Assembly (NCBI RefSeq): GCF_000763385.1
Contig: NZ_JQFA01000002.1
Coordinates: 3,100,001-3,164,000 of the forward strand
Length of the DNA stretch: 64,000 nt
Origin: Leptolyngbya sp. KIOST-1
GTDB taxonomy: Bacteria; Cyanobacteriota; Cyanobacteriia; Phormidesmidales; Phormidesmidaceae
Direction: 5' to 3'
In this document: one piece after another, positions 19,263 through 28,923 of the stretch
Position numbering within the stretch: position 1 is the first letter of the stretch
Layout of the letters: every line of letters begins with the position of its first letter
Program-made: the position numbers and the translations under genes
The notes under the pieces: generated by a model
Seen by the model: only the letters and a program-made list of their open reading frames with translations
Told to the model about the DNA's origin: nothing
Databases searched by the model: none

Positions 19263-19415
19263 ATGGCTCAGCAACATCACTGTCCTCACTGCAACAGTAA
19301 ACATCTACTTCGGATTGGAGTAAGTGGCATTCGTCAATGCGCTCACTGCAAAGCGTTTGTGGATGTGCGATCGCGCCACTGGCTCAAGCGCTTGATTCGA
19401 GATTTAGCCGCTTAG
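19263..19415 (+). CDS. Small zinc-ribbon protein
   Basis: 50 residues from the ATG at 19263 (MAQQHHCPHCNSKHLLRIG). Two CxxC knuckles, CPHC and CAHC, about 20 residues apart, form a zinc ribbon. The basic C-terminus (RSRHWLKRLIRDLAA) suggests nucleic-acid or membrane contact. A start 60 nt upstream is also open but has no ribosome site. It resembles the short transposase-like or IS1-type zinc ribbons sometimes left as free proteins, but nothing else of a transposase is present. Function unknown. Confidence 0.65.
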   Translation: MAQQHHCPHCNSKHLLRIGVSGIRQCAHCKAFVDVRSRHWLKRLIRDLAA

Positions 19416-19523
19416 GTTGGGCCGCTGCGGAGTCTACGCTTTGCACCGCAACCCTGCCTGTAGACGCTTGCGGTCCATCTGAGTTAGGCGACAATGGGGG
19501 TGCCCTGACGTGCAAGGTACCCT

Positions 19524-20117
19524 ATGGCCGGCAAGTATTTCCAAAAACCAGGTCCAGAACTGGCCGATCGCGTGCCGCCGGGGCAGCATCTGGCCAAGGG
19601 CTTTCCGGTGCTGACCTATGGCGATACCCCACACCTCACCCAGGCGGACTGGTCCCTGGCCATTACCGGGCTGGCCACGCCTAAAACCTTCGGCTGGTCG
19701 GACATGATGGCGCTGCCCCAAACCGACTTTACCGCTGACTTTCACTGCGTTACCACCTGGTCAAAGCTGGATGTGACCTGGCGGGGAATTCGCGTCACCG
19801 ATCTGCTGGCGCAGCTGGAGGTGGACGCAGCGGCCACAGACGTGATGCTGCACTGCTACGGTGGCTACACCACCAACCTGACGCTTGAGGATTTTGCCCG
19901 ACCCGAAAACTTCTTTGCCCACACCCTGGAGGGGGAGCCCCTGCCCCCGGACCACGGCGGCCCAATGCGGCTGGTAGTTCCTCACCTCTACGCCTGGAAG
20001 AGCGCCAAGTGGATCAATGGCGTGGAGTTTTTGGCCAAGCCTGCCCTCGGGTTCTGGGAGCGCAATGGCTACCACCGTCGGGGTGAGCCCTGGGCCGAGG
20101 AGCGCTACAGCTCCTGA
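19524..20117 (+). CDS. Sulfite oxidase-like molybdopterin oxidoreductase
   Basis: 197 residues, one oxidoreductase molybdopterin-binding domain. ITGLATPKTFGWSDMMALPQ and DFHCVTTWSKLDVTWRGI carry the cysteine (HCVTTWS) that ligates molybdenum in the sulfite oxidase/YedY family. The histidine region VPHLYAWKSAKWINGVEFL is also typical. There is no Tat signal and no heme or dimerisation domain, so it is the short cytosolic form often annotated 'sulfite oxidase-like oxidoreductase'. Its redox partner and substrate are unknown. Its ATG at 19524 lies 108 bp after the zinc-ribbon gene. Confidence 0.88.
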   Translation: MAGKYFQKPGPELADRVPPGQHLAKGFPVLTYGDTPHLTQADWSLAITGLATPKTFGWSDMMALPQTDFTADFHCVTTWSKLDVTWRGIRVTDLLAQLEVDAAATDVMLHCYGGYTTNLTLEDFARPENFFAHTLEGEPLPPDHGGPMRLVVPHLYAWKSAKWINGVEFLAKPALGFWERNGYHRRGEPWAEERYSS

Positions 20118-20172
20118 GTTCAGCAAAGCTGCATGTGACTAACTCAACGCCTAACTTAGTAAGGGGGCTGGT

Positions 20173-20475
20173 CTACCGGTTGCCGTAGCGGCCCCAGCTC
20201 AAAAATGCGGTCACAATGTAGAGCACAATGGCAGAACCAATCACCGAAGGCACGACGGGCACCCCTTGATAGCTCCAGGTCAGCCAGGGGGTGGTGAAGT
20301 TGTACTGCTGAAGCAGGTAGTCCGCAACCCATTGGCCCACCAGGACGCCCACCAGGCCAATCAGTACCAAGCCCAGGAGTTTGCCGGGCACGCGGCGGGG
20401 GATGAGCAGGTTGGCGGCAAAGGCGCAGGCGATCGCAATCAAGACTTGAATGAGCAGGCTGATCAGGTCATCCAT
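20173..20475 (-). CDS. GlsB/YeaQ/YmgE-like small membrane protein
   Basis: 100 residues with three hydrophobic helices: LLIQVLIAIACAFAANLLIP, LLGLVLIGLVGVLVGQWVA and VVPSVIGSAIVLYIVTAFLSW. The glycine-rich GLVLIGLVGVLVGQWVADYLL and the final YIVTAFLSWGRY recall the transglycosylase-associated (YeaQ/YmgE) family, proteins of unclear function found in stress operons. It converges with the molybdoenzyme gene at 20117. Similarity is by pattern only. Confidence 0.6.
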   Translation of the reverse strand: MDDLISLLIQVLIAIACAFAANLLIPRRVPGKLLGLVLIGLVGVLVGQWVADYLLQQYNFTTPWLTWSYQGVPVVPSVIGSAIVLYIVTAFLSWGRYGNR

Positions 20476-20638
20476 AGGATTTGACTCCTGAATTCAGGAG
20501 ACGATGGAGCGCGGGTTGTGGGCTTACTGTACCCACCGAGGGGGAGAACTGAGACAGCCGGGGTGTATGGCTATGGCGCTGTCCCAGGTCTGGCTAAAGC
20601 CAGCGGCAGATGTTCTAGGCGTTAATGGCCATCGCTAA

Positions 20639-22123
20639 TTAAATCCACCCATAGACGGCGGCCTGGTAGACAGCCTGGTAGCGATTTTTAGCTTGCAGCT
20701 TGGCAAGGCTGTTGTTGATGTGGAATTTTACTGTACTTTCGCTGATGTACAGCTGGTTGGCAATGTCGCGATCGCGCAGTCCCTGGGCCAACAACGCTAT
20801 GATCTCGCGCTCCCGCTGGGAGGGCTGAGGCGCACTGGGGAAAGGGATAGCCTCGACCGGCTGGCCTGACTGCACCTGATGGACGGCCCGGCGCAGCTGG
20901 TCAGCCTCTACCCCCCAGTCCAGGGTGCCTGCGACCGATGGCGACGGCTGGCTAGAGGGGCTAACGCGCATCCAGAGCACGCGATCGGCGGTGCTGGCCA
21001 CGGTTTCGCTATCGGTGATGACTACCGCCTCAGCCTCGGAGGCATCGCAGACCGTTAGCCCAGCTTGATAGGCCATCGCGGTAAGGGCCGCCTGGAGCAG
21101 GGCTGTGCGACACTGAATGCTCACTTTCGCGCCGGAGGTGTCGTTGCTGTAGGGGACCCGCAGCAGAACCTGCACCAGCTGCTGCTGGGGACCGGGCTGG
21201 GTTTGCAGACTGCCTCCCAGGCAGGTGGCCATGAACCTCAGCAGGCGACAGCGCGATCGCCAGTGGGCCACGGTAGGCCTAGCGTCGTTCTGTTGAGCGT
21301 CCTCCACGGCCGCCTCGGGCCCACTGCCAGTGGGGGTGGGCAGGGCCACAATGGCCTCCAGGGTAACCTCAGTAGCGCCGTAGACCAGTCGGGCATAATC
21401 GCAGTGAAACGCGTTGAGCAATTCGCCCAGGCGCAAAAAAAGGCAGCTCACAGAATCGAGCAAAGGTCTTTCGGTGCCCACCAGGGCCATCGTTGTTGTG
21501 CTCAACAGGTGGGCCAGTTGATCGGAAAGGGTGGGCCGGGCGATAGGGTTGTGCTTGGCTCCAGGCGGTTGAGCACCGACCTGAAGGGCGGCATCGAGGG
21601 CGATGGTTGCGGTCATGCAGAGCACCTGCAGCACCTCGAGAAACTCCGCCGCCATGGGGCTGTGGCTAAAGGTGGCCAGCACGCCAATCACGCGATCGCC
21701 TGTCATCAGCGGATAGCCCGCAAAGCCCTGAATGTTGTTGGCGATCGCCCAGTCCCGATCTTTGACCCAGGCTTCCTCGGCCAGGCGATTGCTGAGGAAG
21801 GGCACCCGGTTTTGAGCAATTTTGCCGACCTTGTAGGCCCCCATCGGCACCCGCGCAAAGGAGCCGTTGGTGTGGGTGTAGAGCCCCGACGACGCCACCA
21901 GACGCAGCATGGCGCGATCGGGCTCCACTACCCAGATGCGGGCAAAGGCGCAGCCAAACTGATGCACCAGCCCGTCGGTGACCATCCGGGCCAGGGGCTC
22001 GGTTTCAAGACAGCCCGACAGCCGCTGGGCAATTTTGTTTACCCGCTGGAGATCGAGCAGCAGTCGCGCCTGGTTGGGCACACCAACGCCGGGGCTATCC
22101 ACGCCTGGGAGAGCAGCGCTCAC
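20639..22123 (-). CDS. GAF-LuxR transcriptional regulator
   Basis: 494 residues from a GTG with AGGA 8 nt upstream. The N-terminal GAF domain (about 25-180) runs from LLLDLQRVNKIAQRLSG through ARIWVVEPDRAMLRLVASS and GFAGYPLMTGDRVIGVLATFS. The middle is less conserved and includes CDASEAEAVVITDSETV, a Rossmann-like piece. The C-terminal LuxR helix-turn-helix (about 430-494) has LSQ-like QREREIIALLAQGLRDRDIANQ and ISESTVKFHINNSLAKLQ. It is probably a one-component or response-type DNA-binding regulator; no receiver domain is present. It is divergent from the PTPA-CTERM gene at 22466, its most likely neighbouring target. The GAF lacks the cyanobacteriochrome cysteine region. Confidence 0.85.
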   Translation of the reverse strand: MSAALPGVDSPGVGVPNQARLLLDLQRVNKIAQRLSGCLETEPLARMVTDGLVHQFGCAFARIWVVEPDRAMLRLVASSGLYTHTNGSFARVPMGAYKVGKIAQNRVPFLSNRLAEEAWVKDRDWAIANNIQGFAGYPLMTGDRVIGVLATFSHSPMAAEFLEVLQVLCMTATIALDAALQVGAQPPGAKHNPIARPTLSDQLAHLLSTTTMALVGTERPLLDSVSCLFLRLGELLNAFHCDYARLVYGATEVTLEAIVALPTPTGSGPEAAVEDAQQNDARPTVAHWRSRCRLLRFMATCLGGSLQTQPGPQQQLVQVLLRVPYSNDTSGAKVSIQCRTALLQAALTAMAYQAGLTVCDASEAEAVVITDSETVASTADRVLWMRVSPSSQPSPSVAGTLDWGVEADQLRRAVHQVQSGQPVEAIPFPSAPQPSQREREIIALLAQGLRDRDIANQLYISESTVKFHINNSLAKLQAKNRYQAVYQAAVYGWI

Positions 22124-22465
22124 AGAGTTTTCCTGACATGTCTTTCTCTACAGATTGAGTCGAAGGCGATCAATACTCTGTATCGGTGGACACGCCTGGG
22201 CAACTTTCTATTGAATTATTCCGCCCATGTCTTCCTGCCAGCGGCACAGGCGGGTGGTTTCACCCTAGGGGCGATCGCCTTTAAAGTTTGAATGTTTCAT
22301 TAAGGCTTGGTAAACTTTCTGACTCAATCTTGGGCAAGTTTACGTATTTTTTGTTAGAACGTGGGCGGAGTATGAACCGCGTCCTTCCCCCAGGTTTGTC
22401 CGCGAGTCCCCGGATTGTGCATCTGCCTCTCGTAGTTAGTAAAAGCCCCCGTTTCGGAGAAGCAG
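22124..22465. promoter_or_regulatory. Divergent promoter region with an inverted repeat
   Basis: 342 bp between the GAF-LuxR and PTPA-CTERM genes. An 8-bp perfect inverted repeat, GTAAACTT (22310-22317) and AAGTTTAC (22336-22343), is followed by GTATTTTTTG. It could be an operator or a weak terminator. Otherwise no structure stands out. Confidence 0.45.
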
Positions 22466-23134
22466 ATGAAGGAGAGACTTGCAGGCATTGGCCTGACAGT
22501 TGGTACTGCCCTAATTCTGGGCCCAGTTTGGGCCAACTCGGCGCAGGCGTTCTCGTTGGGTAGCCCTGTAATCGTCGAAAACTTTCTCGTGGACTCTGAC
22601 AATCCGTCCATAAGGATTCCTTATGAGGGAACAATACCTATTGTGCAAGGGCCGACGAGGGTTGTAGTCACTCCCCCCAACCCTGATAGCAACGAGCCTA
22701 CTATCGAACTGAAGCAATTTGGTGGCATTTGGGATATCGACCTGGATGACAACTTCATTTCGTTTAGTCTGAATTCTTTATTTACAAACGTCTCTACGGG
22801 CACTGACGTCTATCGATTTATAGGCCCCAATACGGGAAAAATCCCTACAATCAAGATATTTAGCTTTACCCCTTTCTCATCTAAGGAAAATGAAAGGCCT
22901 TACGCAAGGTTCACAGCTGGCGAACAGCTTAGAGTAGACCTTGTTTTCCCCAGACTGTTTGCTCCAGGTGGACTATTACCACCAGAGCCAGGGAGCACAC
23001 CAATGTTTGTTACTAACGTGCAAGTCGAGCCTCACGCAATTCCAACACCTGCACTGCTGCCTGGTCTGGTAGGCATGGGTCTGGCGGCGCTGCGCAAACA
23101 GCGTGGAGAGAAAGAGAAGCACCGGGTGGATTAG
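22466..23134 (+). CDS. PTPA-CTERM exported protein
   Basis: 222 residues. A signal peptide (ERLAGIGLTVGTALILGPVWA, cleaved near SAQAF) leads a beta-rich body with no catalytic motif (DIDLDDNFISFSLNSLF; RPYARFTAGEQLRVDLVF). The C-terminus IPTPALLPGLVGMGLAALRKQR is the PTPA variant of the PEP-CTERM sorting signal: motif, hydrophobic helix, basic end. Such proteins are processed by a cyanobacterial exosortase and placed on the surface or in sheath polysaccharide. The codon choice is less GC-rich than its neighbours. The function of the body is unknown. Confidence 0.85.
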   Translation: MKERLAGIGLTVGTALILGPVWANSAQAFSLGSPVIVENFLVDSDNPSIRIPYEGTIPIVQGPTRVVVTPPNPDSNEPTIELKQFGGIWDIDLDDNFISFSLNSLFTNVSTGTDVYRFIGPNTGKIPTIKIFSFTPFSSKENERPYARFTAGEQLRVDLVFPRLFAPGGLLPPEPGSTPMFVTNVQVEPHAIPTPALLPGLVGMGLAALRKQRGEKEKHRVD

Positions 23135-23143
23135 CCACAGCGG

Positions 23144-24436
23144 CTAAGGATCTGAGGGGGAAGCAGGCGTTGTGTCGAATCCCCCACCCTTGAAGCGATC
23201 CTTAGCCAGGGTGAAGGCTTCCTGCATGGCTGCCTGAATTTTTTCGGGGTCGGGTTTTTTGCCGCCCAGCAGGTCACCGAAGTAGACGCAGGCTCCTTCG
23301 CCCAGTCCCCAGGTGTAGGCGGCGGCCCAGGAGGCGGCAATTACGCTGCCAAAACCGGGAATAAACTTGATCAGCTCTCGGCCTACGGCCTGGGCAAAGA
23401 AGCCGCCCGCGATCGCGCTGATCAGGCCGCCCGCCTGGGAGGGGCTGAGGGTTTGGCCGTAGAGCTTGCCCAGCAGCCCCACCATGGAAACCTGGAGCGC
23501 CGTTAGCACGGGCATGGTGGCAAAGGGCAGGGGCACCGCCGCCAGGGTGGCGGCCATCACCGCAAAAGCAGAAATGTAGTGTCGGCCCACGTCCCGATAC
23601 AGGTTGCCCAGCTGCTCGGCGGCCTCGGCCTGCTCGTCGAGCAGCTGGTAGAGCGCCTGGGACTCCGCCTCGGGCAACAGGTCGGCCAGGGCGTCGCGCA
23701 GCGCCTCTAAGCCGTAAAACACCGGGTCAAAGCCGTCCTCGTCGAGGGTGAAGTCGATCAGCACCGTGCGATCGACGACCCCGTCAAAGTTGGCCTGAAT
23801 GGCCTCGAACGGCCGACGAACGGCGTCCAGGTCGGGGGGGTAGGGGGGATGGTCAGTTTGGGAGGGCGGGTAGACCTCGTGGGCGGAGGTCACCGCCAGC
23901 AGACAGGGCACGGAGGGGAACTGCTGCCGCAGCTGTAGGGCGACCTGCCGCAGGGTATCGGTGGCAAAGTCGTTAATTTTGACCGTCAAGATCAGAATGC
24001 GCGCTTTGCTACTGCGGTTGAGGTCTGCCACCAGCTCGACCACGATGGCATCGGTGGCCTGGGTAATGTCGCCCAGCCCTACAGTGTCGGTGAAAATCAG
24101 CAGGGGCAGGTCTTCGGAGGGGTAGGCGTAGCGCTGAGTGTGCTGGGTATGGGGCTTAAACCCCTGACCGACGATTTCGGCAGAGACGCCGGTTAGCCCC
24201 CGCACAATAGAGCTTTTACCCGCCTGGGGTTTGCCAATCAGCAGGGCCTCGGTGGTGGGCAACTGCTCGCGCACCGCCGCTAAAATGTCGGCTACTCTGT
24301 CGTCATCGACGTTGAACCAGCGGCTCAGCTGCTCGGTGGGCCGCAGCTGGCTGGCGCGATCGCGCAAGTGCTGCCAGGCCTCCGTCAGCGGAGTCGCCCA
24401 CGAGGAGGTCGGTTTTGGTGGTTGGCGATCGCCCAT
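23144..24436 (-). CDS. Dynamin/Era-like GTPase with DUF697 domain
   Basis: 430 residues. The N-terminal GTPase shows the P-loop LLIGKPQAGKSSIVRGLTG (about residue 75), switch region QHTQRYAYPSEDLPLLIF, G3 DTVGLGD and a G4-region LAVTSAHE in place of the usual NKxD. The C-terminal half is DUF697-like, with hydrophobic helices HYISAFAVMAATLAAVPLPF and the glycine-rich AGGLISAIAGGFFAQAVG, suggesting membrane association. Cyanobacteria carry several such proteins, with suspected roles in membrane or stress biology. It ends 9 bp from the stop of the PTPA-CTERM gene. Confidence 0.85.
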   Translation of the reverse strand: MGDRQPPKPTSSWATPLTEAWQHLRDRASQLRPTEQLSRWFNVDDDRVADILAAVREQLPTTEALLIGKPQAGKSSIVRGLTGVSAEIVGQGFKPHTQHTQRYAYPSEDLPLLIFTDTVGLGDITQATDAIVVELVADLNRSSKARILILTVKINDFATDTLRQVALQLRQQFPSVPCLLAVTSAHEVYPPSQTDHPPYPPDLDAVRRPFEAIQANFDGVVDRTVLIDFTLDEDGFDPVFYGLEALRDALADLLPEAESQALYQLLDEQAEAAEQLGNLYRDVGRHYISAFAVMAATLAAVPLPFATMPVLTALQVSMVGLLGKLYGQTLSPSQAGGLISAIAGGFFAQAVGRELIKFIPGFGSVIAASWAAAYTWGLGEGACVYFGDLLGGKKPDPEKIQAAMQEAFTLAKDRFKGGGFDTTPASPSDP

Positions 24437-24530
24437 GCCCGTCCTTTGCCCTGCCTACCGACTACGGCCCCTAACGGGCCATGTCCCTATCCTAACGGTA
24501 GGATGAGATGAGCCAGCTAAACGGATCCGT

Positions 24531-26552
24531 TCAGTCATCGAGGAGTACCGACGGGTTGCCAGGGACGGTAACGGGCTGCTTGGTGCCCGACCGACTGCTG
24601 CGACTGCTGCGACCATCCAGCTTGCCCTGGGCAATGGGAATCGTGAAGTGGAACTGGCTGCCTTTGTTTTTACCCGCCGACTCCGCCCAGATGGTACCCC
24701 CCAGCCCTTCGACAATCTGACGGCACATGGCCAGTCCCAGGCCGGTACCCCCGGTGGTGCGGCGCAGGGCTCCCTCCTCCTGGTAGAAGCGGTCGAAGAC
24801 GGCATTGAGACGGCTGGGCTCAATGCCGCGCCCGGTGTCGGCCACGGTGACCTGAAGGTGGGTGGGGCTGGAGCGGGTGACTTGAATAGTAATTTTGCCG
24901 GTGGTAGGGGTAAATTTTTGGGCATTGTCGAGCAGTTTGGCCAGGACTTCGACCAGCCACTCGCCATCGGCCCGCACCAGGGGCACCTGCTTAGGAATTT
25001 TGACGCTAATGTTCGGGCTTTCGCCGTCGTCCTGGCTGACGTGGATGCTGCTGAGCGCTAAATCAACGCATTCCTGGATTGAGAGCGACTCCAGATTCCA
25101 CTCCACCCGGCCACTCTCCAGCCGCGAGAGGGTGAGAAAGTCCTGCACCAGCTTGCGCATACGCTCGGCGTCTTCGAGGGCCGACTGCAGCATGATTTGC
25201 CGCAGCTCGTTGGGCATGTCGGGCTCGGTGGCCAGGCTTTCGAGGCAGACCTGAATGGTGGAGAGGGGGGTGCGCAGCTCGTGGCCGGTGATGGCGATCA
25301 GGTTGGCGCGGGTGCGATCGAGAGCTTCGAGCTGCTGGTTCAGGTCCTGCAGGTTGGCATAGGCCTCGGCCTGAATAATGGCGACGCTGAGCTGAGCAGC
25401 GATCGCATCGACCAGAGCCGTATCGTCCTCGCTCCACTCGTAGGCCTGGGGCTGGCAGTGGTGCAGTTCGATCAGGCCCACCAGACTGCCCTGGTAGGTC
25501 AGGGGCACAATCAGCCAGGACTGGATCTGCCACTGCTCAATCAGGGGTTGAATCGCCTCTAGTTCCTGACGGAAAGGGGAGTCGCGGGCCTGGGTATCGG
25601 CAATGGCGATGGTCTCTTTGGTGTCCTGCACGTAGTCGAACAGGGGGTTGGTGGCCAGGGGCCAGGTTTCGCCCAGCAGGGAGCCCACGTTGCCATTCAG
25701 GTGCTGATGGGCAATCACCACGGTGGCATCGGTGGCGCTGCAGGGATAGATCAGGCAGCGACACACGCGCATGGCCTGGCCGAGTTCCTGGGCCGCCTTG
25801 GCAAAAATTTCGTCGGCATTGAGGGACTGGCGCACCACCGAGGTAATGGAGTTGACCAGGCGCTCGCGACGCTCCTGGGCGGTGATGGCTTTATAGGCCT
25901 TGAGCAGCTTGTACTGCCCCGCCTGCAGGTAGGTGACCAGGCGCTGGGTGAAGGGGTCAGGGCCGCCGCTGCCGTCCGGACGCTGGGTTGGGGTGAGGGT
26001 TGGGTCGATGTAGCGGTGGCGGGCGATCGCAACTTTGTCGGCCAGATCGGGGCGATACCCCACAATGCGATCGAGCAGCAGCCCCGCCGCCGCCTGGGCA
26101 ACGTAGCGATCCTGGGTCCAGACGCCTTCAAACCGGCGGGTTTGGTCGAGGGGAGGACCATCGGTGGGCGGTACCGATCGCTCCCGGCAGATTAAGCAGG
26201 CGCTGTAGTCCTCCCCAACCACCACCAGATGCCATTCCTGGGTGAGGGCATCGTCGGCCTCAAAGGCAATGGTCTCATAGTTGTCCGAGCGACTGACAAA
26301 GCTGGTGCCCAGGGCTGACAACACGTAGACCTGGTCAGTGAGTTCTGCAATCCGCAGGTAGCGATTGGCCTCCTGGAGATAAAACCGCTCCTGCTGAAAG
26401 CTGGCGATCACCAAAAACTTTGCAGTTCCCGCCAGCACGTGATCCTCCATAGCATGGGACAACGCCGTCAGCGAGGTTTTGAAATAGAGGCTGGGTCTAA
26501 GCTGGGGAATTGCGGTCAGCAATTCTTCCACGACAGATGTGGAATTGCTCAT
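24531..26552 (-). CDS. DICT-GAF sensor histidine kinase
   Basis: 673 residues, no membrane segment. DICT sensory domain at about 15-125 (LRPSLYFKTSLTALSHAMED), a GAF domain at about 240-395 (RVCRCLIYPCSATDATVV; WLIVPLTYQGSLVGLIELH), a coiled coil, the HisKA phospho-acceptor His424 in ITGHELRTPLSTIQV, and the HATPase domain with N box LLDNAQKFTP, G1 VADTGRGIEP and G2 GTGLGLAMCRQIVEG. The Ser/Arg-rich tail after residue 645 is low complexity. DICT domains are often paired with light or redox signalling in cyanobacteria. No response regulator is adjacent; the partner is unknown. Confidence 0.92.
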   Translation of the reverse strand: MSNSTSVVEELLTAIPQLRPSLYFKTSLTALSHAMEDHVLAGTAKFLVIASFQQERFYLQEANRYLRIAELTDQVYVLSALGTSFVSRSDNYETIAFEADDALTQEWHLVVVGEDYSACLICRERSVPPTDGPPLDQTRRFEGVWTQDRYVAQAAAGLLLDRIVGYRPDLADKVAIARHRYIDPTLTPTQRPDGSGGPDPFTQRLVTYLQAGQYKLLKAYKAITAQERRERLVNSITSVVRQSLNADEIFAKAAQELGQAMRVCRCLIYPCSATDATVVIAHQHLNGNVGSLLGETWPLATNPLFDYVQDTKETIAIADTQARDSPFRQELEAIQPLIEQWQIQSWLIVPLTYQGSLVGLIELHHCQPQAYEWSEDDTALVDAIAAQLSVAIIQAEAYANLQDLNQQLEALDRTRANLIAITGHELRTPLSTIQVCLESLATEPDMPNELRQIMLQSALEDAERMRKLVQDFLTLSRLESGRVEWNLESLSIQECVDLALSSIHVSQDDGESPNISVKIPKQVPLVRADGEWLVEVLAKLLDNAQKFTPTTGKITIQVTRSSPTHLQVTVADTGRGIEPSRLNAVFDRFYQEEGALRRTTGGTGLGLAMCRQIVEGLGGTIWAESAGKNKGSQFHFTIPIAQGKLDGRSSRSSRSGTKQPVTVPGNPSVLLDD

Positions 26553-26988
26553 GGTTCAAAATAGGGAACCGTCGATGTGTAGCGTCTCCACCGAGGGGTT
26601 ACCTGACCTGAGGTTCGGCAAGCCCTAATGAACCCTACTCGCATCGGCAGCAGTTACTTCCACCTAGACTACCAGTTGCCCTCTACGCCTAAAGCAACAT
26701 TGTAACCATTTGCCAAGATAGGCTTTTGGCCTCTCCAGCTTGAGTTCCAGGCGTAGTCACGCTGGGCAGGACACCCACAACCCCCAGAATATTCCCATCA
26801 ACGTTCATTTAGAACAGGTCTCAACCGGACTGGCTACAGCTATAGCTGGGTCCCAGAGTTGAGAATTGGGCTCAAAAAACAAGCGGCTGAGGCAATGCCC
26901 CAGCCGCAGATGAATTGACATCGTCCTGAACAAACTTGCCAGAACCGATTAGAACCTAGTTCCCACTAATCAAGACAGGCTGGGGTGA
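26553..26988. other. Intergenic region between amt and the histidine kinase
   Basis: 436 bp. Its left part must hold the kinase promoter; the right part carries the amt terminator (26874-26907). No gene or repeat is seen in the middle. Confidence 0.6.
26874..26907 (-). terminator. Intrinsic terminator after amt
   Basis: On the minus strand an 11-bp stem with one mismatch (26897-26907 with 26883-26893; GCGGCTGGGGC) and loop ATT is followed by TTGTTTTTT. It lies about 80 bp after the amt stop. Confidence 0.88.
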
Positions 26989-28491
26989 CTAGATCACGCC
27001 AGTCATATCAGTGGTGTCCTTCAGGAAGCCGCTGTAGGCTTCCATACCGTGCTCACCGATATCCAGACCTTTCATCTCCTCTTCGGCGCTGACCCGCAGG
27101 CCCAGCACCGACTTGAGAATTAGCCAGAAGATGCTGGAGACAACAACCGTGAACAGGCCAAGGCTGAGAATGCCCAGAATCTGCACGCCCAGCTGACCAA
27201 TGCCGCCGCCGTAGAGCAGGCCAGCAATAGCCTCAGGATCACCCGCCTGGGTGAAGTTGTTGGGGTTAGCAAACAGGCCCACGGCCAGGGTGCCCCAAAT
27301 GCCGCACACCAGGTGCACAGAGGTAGCGCCCACGGGGTCATCAATTTTGATGCTGTCGAAGAAGCCCACCGAGAACACCACGAGGACGCCCGCCAGCAGA
27401 CCAATCCAGAACGCGCCAGCATAGCCCACGACGTAGCAGCCAGCGGTGATACCCACCAGACCGGCCAGAATGCCATTGATGGTCATCGACAGGTCAGGCT
27501 TGCCGCTCAGGGCCCAGGAGGTAAAGGTAGCCGCAATGCCACCCGCAGCAGCGGCGAGGTTGGTAGTAACCGCAATGTAGGGCACAGCCAGGTTGGCAGC
27601 CAGCTCAGAGCCGGGGTTGAAACCAAACCAGCCAATCCACAGAATAAGACAACCCAGCATAGCAATACTGAGGTTGTGGCCGGGCAGCGCGCTGACCTGA
27701 CCCTCAGCGGTGTACTTGCCCATGCGGGGACCCAGGAAGGCTGCACCCATCAGGGCCGCCCAGCCGCCGACGGAGTGTACCACCGTAGAACCGGCAAAGT
27801 CATGGAAGCCCAGGGCACCGAGCCAGCCATCCCCACTCCAGACCCAGTGGCCCGTAATGGGGTAGGCAATCGACGTCAGTAAAACGCTGAAGATGATGAA
27901 GTCAATGATCTTAATCCGCTCAGCAACGGCCCCCGACACAATGGTGGCAGCCGTACCGGCGAAGGCGGCTTGGAACAGGAAGAACGTGTCCTTGGTCAGG
28001 CCAACGCCGGTTTCCAGTCCATAAAGCTCAGCATCGCCGCCGAGGAAGAAGTTCCCCCAGCCGACCCAGCCATTGCCGCCGCCGAACATGAGAGAGAAAC
28101 CGATAAACCAGTAGGAAATGGTGGCCAGGGCAAAGACGATCAGGTTTTTGGTGAGAATGTTAACGGCATTCTTCTGGCGGCAAAACCCGGTCTCCAGCAT
28201 GCCAAAGCCGGCATTCATGAAGATAACGAGGAAAGCGGCAATCAGCACCCAGATGTTATCGAGGGTGGTTTGCAGATCATCTACGGTCAACTCCTCTTGA
28301 GCGTGAGCAGCAACTCCCCAGGTGGCCAAAATCACCAAAGTCAGAGGAATGCAGGCTACCCAAGCCCAGCCGCCAACGCGACCAAACAGGCGCTTAATCG
28401 CCTGATCGAAGGGTGGCACGCTGGTGTTCCAAAAGCCGGTCTTAGACCGCTTTCGGAACCTAGAACGATTACGCAACACTAGATTAGACAT
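26989..28491 (-). CDS. amt: Ammonium transporter (Amt/MEP)
   Basis: 500 residues. A basic N-terminus and a signal-like helix ([20 protein letters not shown]) are followed by eleven predicted helices. Family motifs: [19 protein letters not shown], the second pore region [20 protein letters not shown] with the twin-His His, and the C-terminal [14 protein letters not shown], where the second conserved His sits in VHLVCG. The cytoplasmic tail ([20 protein letters not shown]) is the PII/GlnK-responsive tail common to cyanobacterial Amt1. A canonical NtcA-type palindrome lies about 300 bp upstream. It imports ammonium under nitrogen limitation. Confidence 0.96.
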   Translation of the reverse strand: MSNLVLRNRSRFRKRSKTGFWNTSVPPFDQAIKRLFGRVGGWAWVACIPLTLVILATWGVAAHAQEELTVDDLQTTLDNIWVLIAAFLVIFMNAGFGMLETGFCRQKNAVNILTKNLIVFALATISYWFIGFSLMFGGGNGWVGWGNFFLGGDAELYGLETGVGLTKDTFFLFQAAFAGTAATIVSGAVAERIKIIDFIIFSVLLTSIAYPITGHWVWSGDGWLGALGFHDFAGSTVVHSVGGWAALMGAAFLGPRMGKYTAEGQVSALPGHNLSIAMLGCLILWIGWFGFNPGSELAANLAVPYIAVTTNLAAAAGGIAATFTSWALSGKPDLSMTINGILAGLVGITAGCYVVGYAGAFWIGLLAGVLVVFSVGFFDSIKIDDPVGATSVHLVCGIWGTLAVGLFANPNNFTQAGDPEAIAGLLYGGGIGQLGVQILGILSLGLFTVVVSSIFWLILKSVLGLRVSAEEEMKGLDIGEHGMEAYSGFLKDTTDMTGVI

Positions 28492-28923
28492 CTCAACAGA
28501 CGTTCCTTCAACACAATCAGACAGTGAACACGGCCGATGTATCTAGACCTGAACCCTCAGCCCTGTGGCCGCGAGACAGACCCGTATGGGAGCTAAAGCT
28601 CACAGAAAAGATGAATTCTGCGAGCCGCGATGCAACTGCAGCAAGTTCCTGACAACAACCAAGGGAGCCGAATGCCTGGAAAACTTCTGCTAATCTGCCC
28701 GAGCATTGTTTTGACGCTAGTAGGCAGAGGAATTTGCGTAAAGACAGAACAAATTGATTCCATCAATTCTGAGGCAGTCAATCTGTATCAGGCGATACAT
28801 AGCGTTCGGAGAGACCGCTACATTCCCCGTATAGCTTCAAAACATAGGCTTAATTAACCACAAATTTCTGGATCGTTAAAGCCGCTTTGAGGGAAGAGAC
28901 TTTCATTCTATGAGTACAAATAC
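28492..28923. other. Region between amt and purE, holding the amt leader
   Basis: 432 bp. It contains the NtcA-like palindrome at 28784-28799 and an expected long amt leader (about 255 nt). The leader has GAAGGAACG near the start codon, serving as ribosome site. I see no credible gene; an open 75-codon frame at 28630-28857 on the plus strand lacks coding character. Confidence 0.6.
28784..28799 (-). promoter_or_regulatory. NtcA binding site (TGTA-N8-TACA) for amt
   Basis: TGTATCAGGCGATACA matches the full NtcA consensus GTA-N8-TAC with the flanking T and A. Read toward amt, the hexamer TGGAAT (4 of 6 matches to TATAAT) begins 22 bp after the site, the spacing of class II NtcA-activated promoters. 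This predicts a start near 28749 and a leader of roughly 255 nt. Read the other way, the nearest TAN3T box is 20 bp away and no plus-strand gene follows. Confidence 0.75.

Noticed and set aside
28492-28560. Glutamine riboswitch (glnA motif) in the amt leader, from GTTCA...GAAGGAACG
   Set aside because: The spacing is too short and the conserved central core was not found; GAAGG serves as ribosome site.
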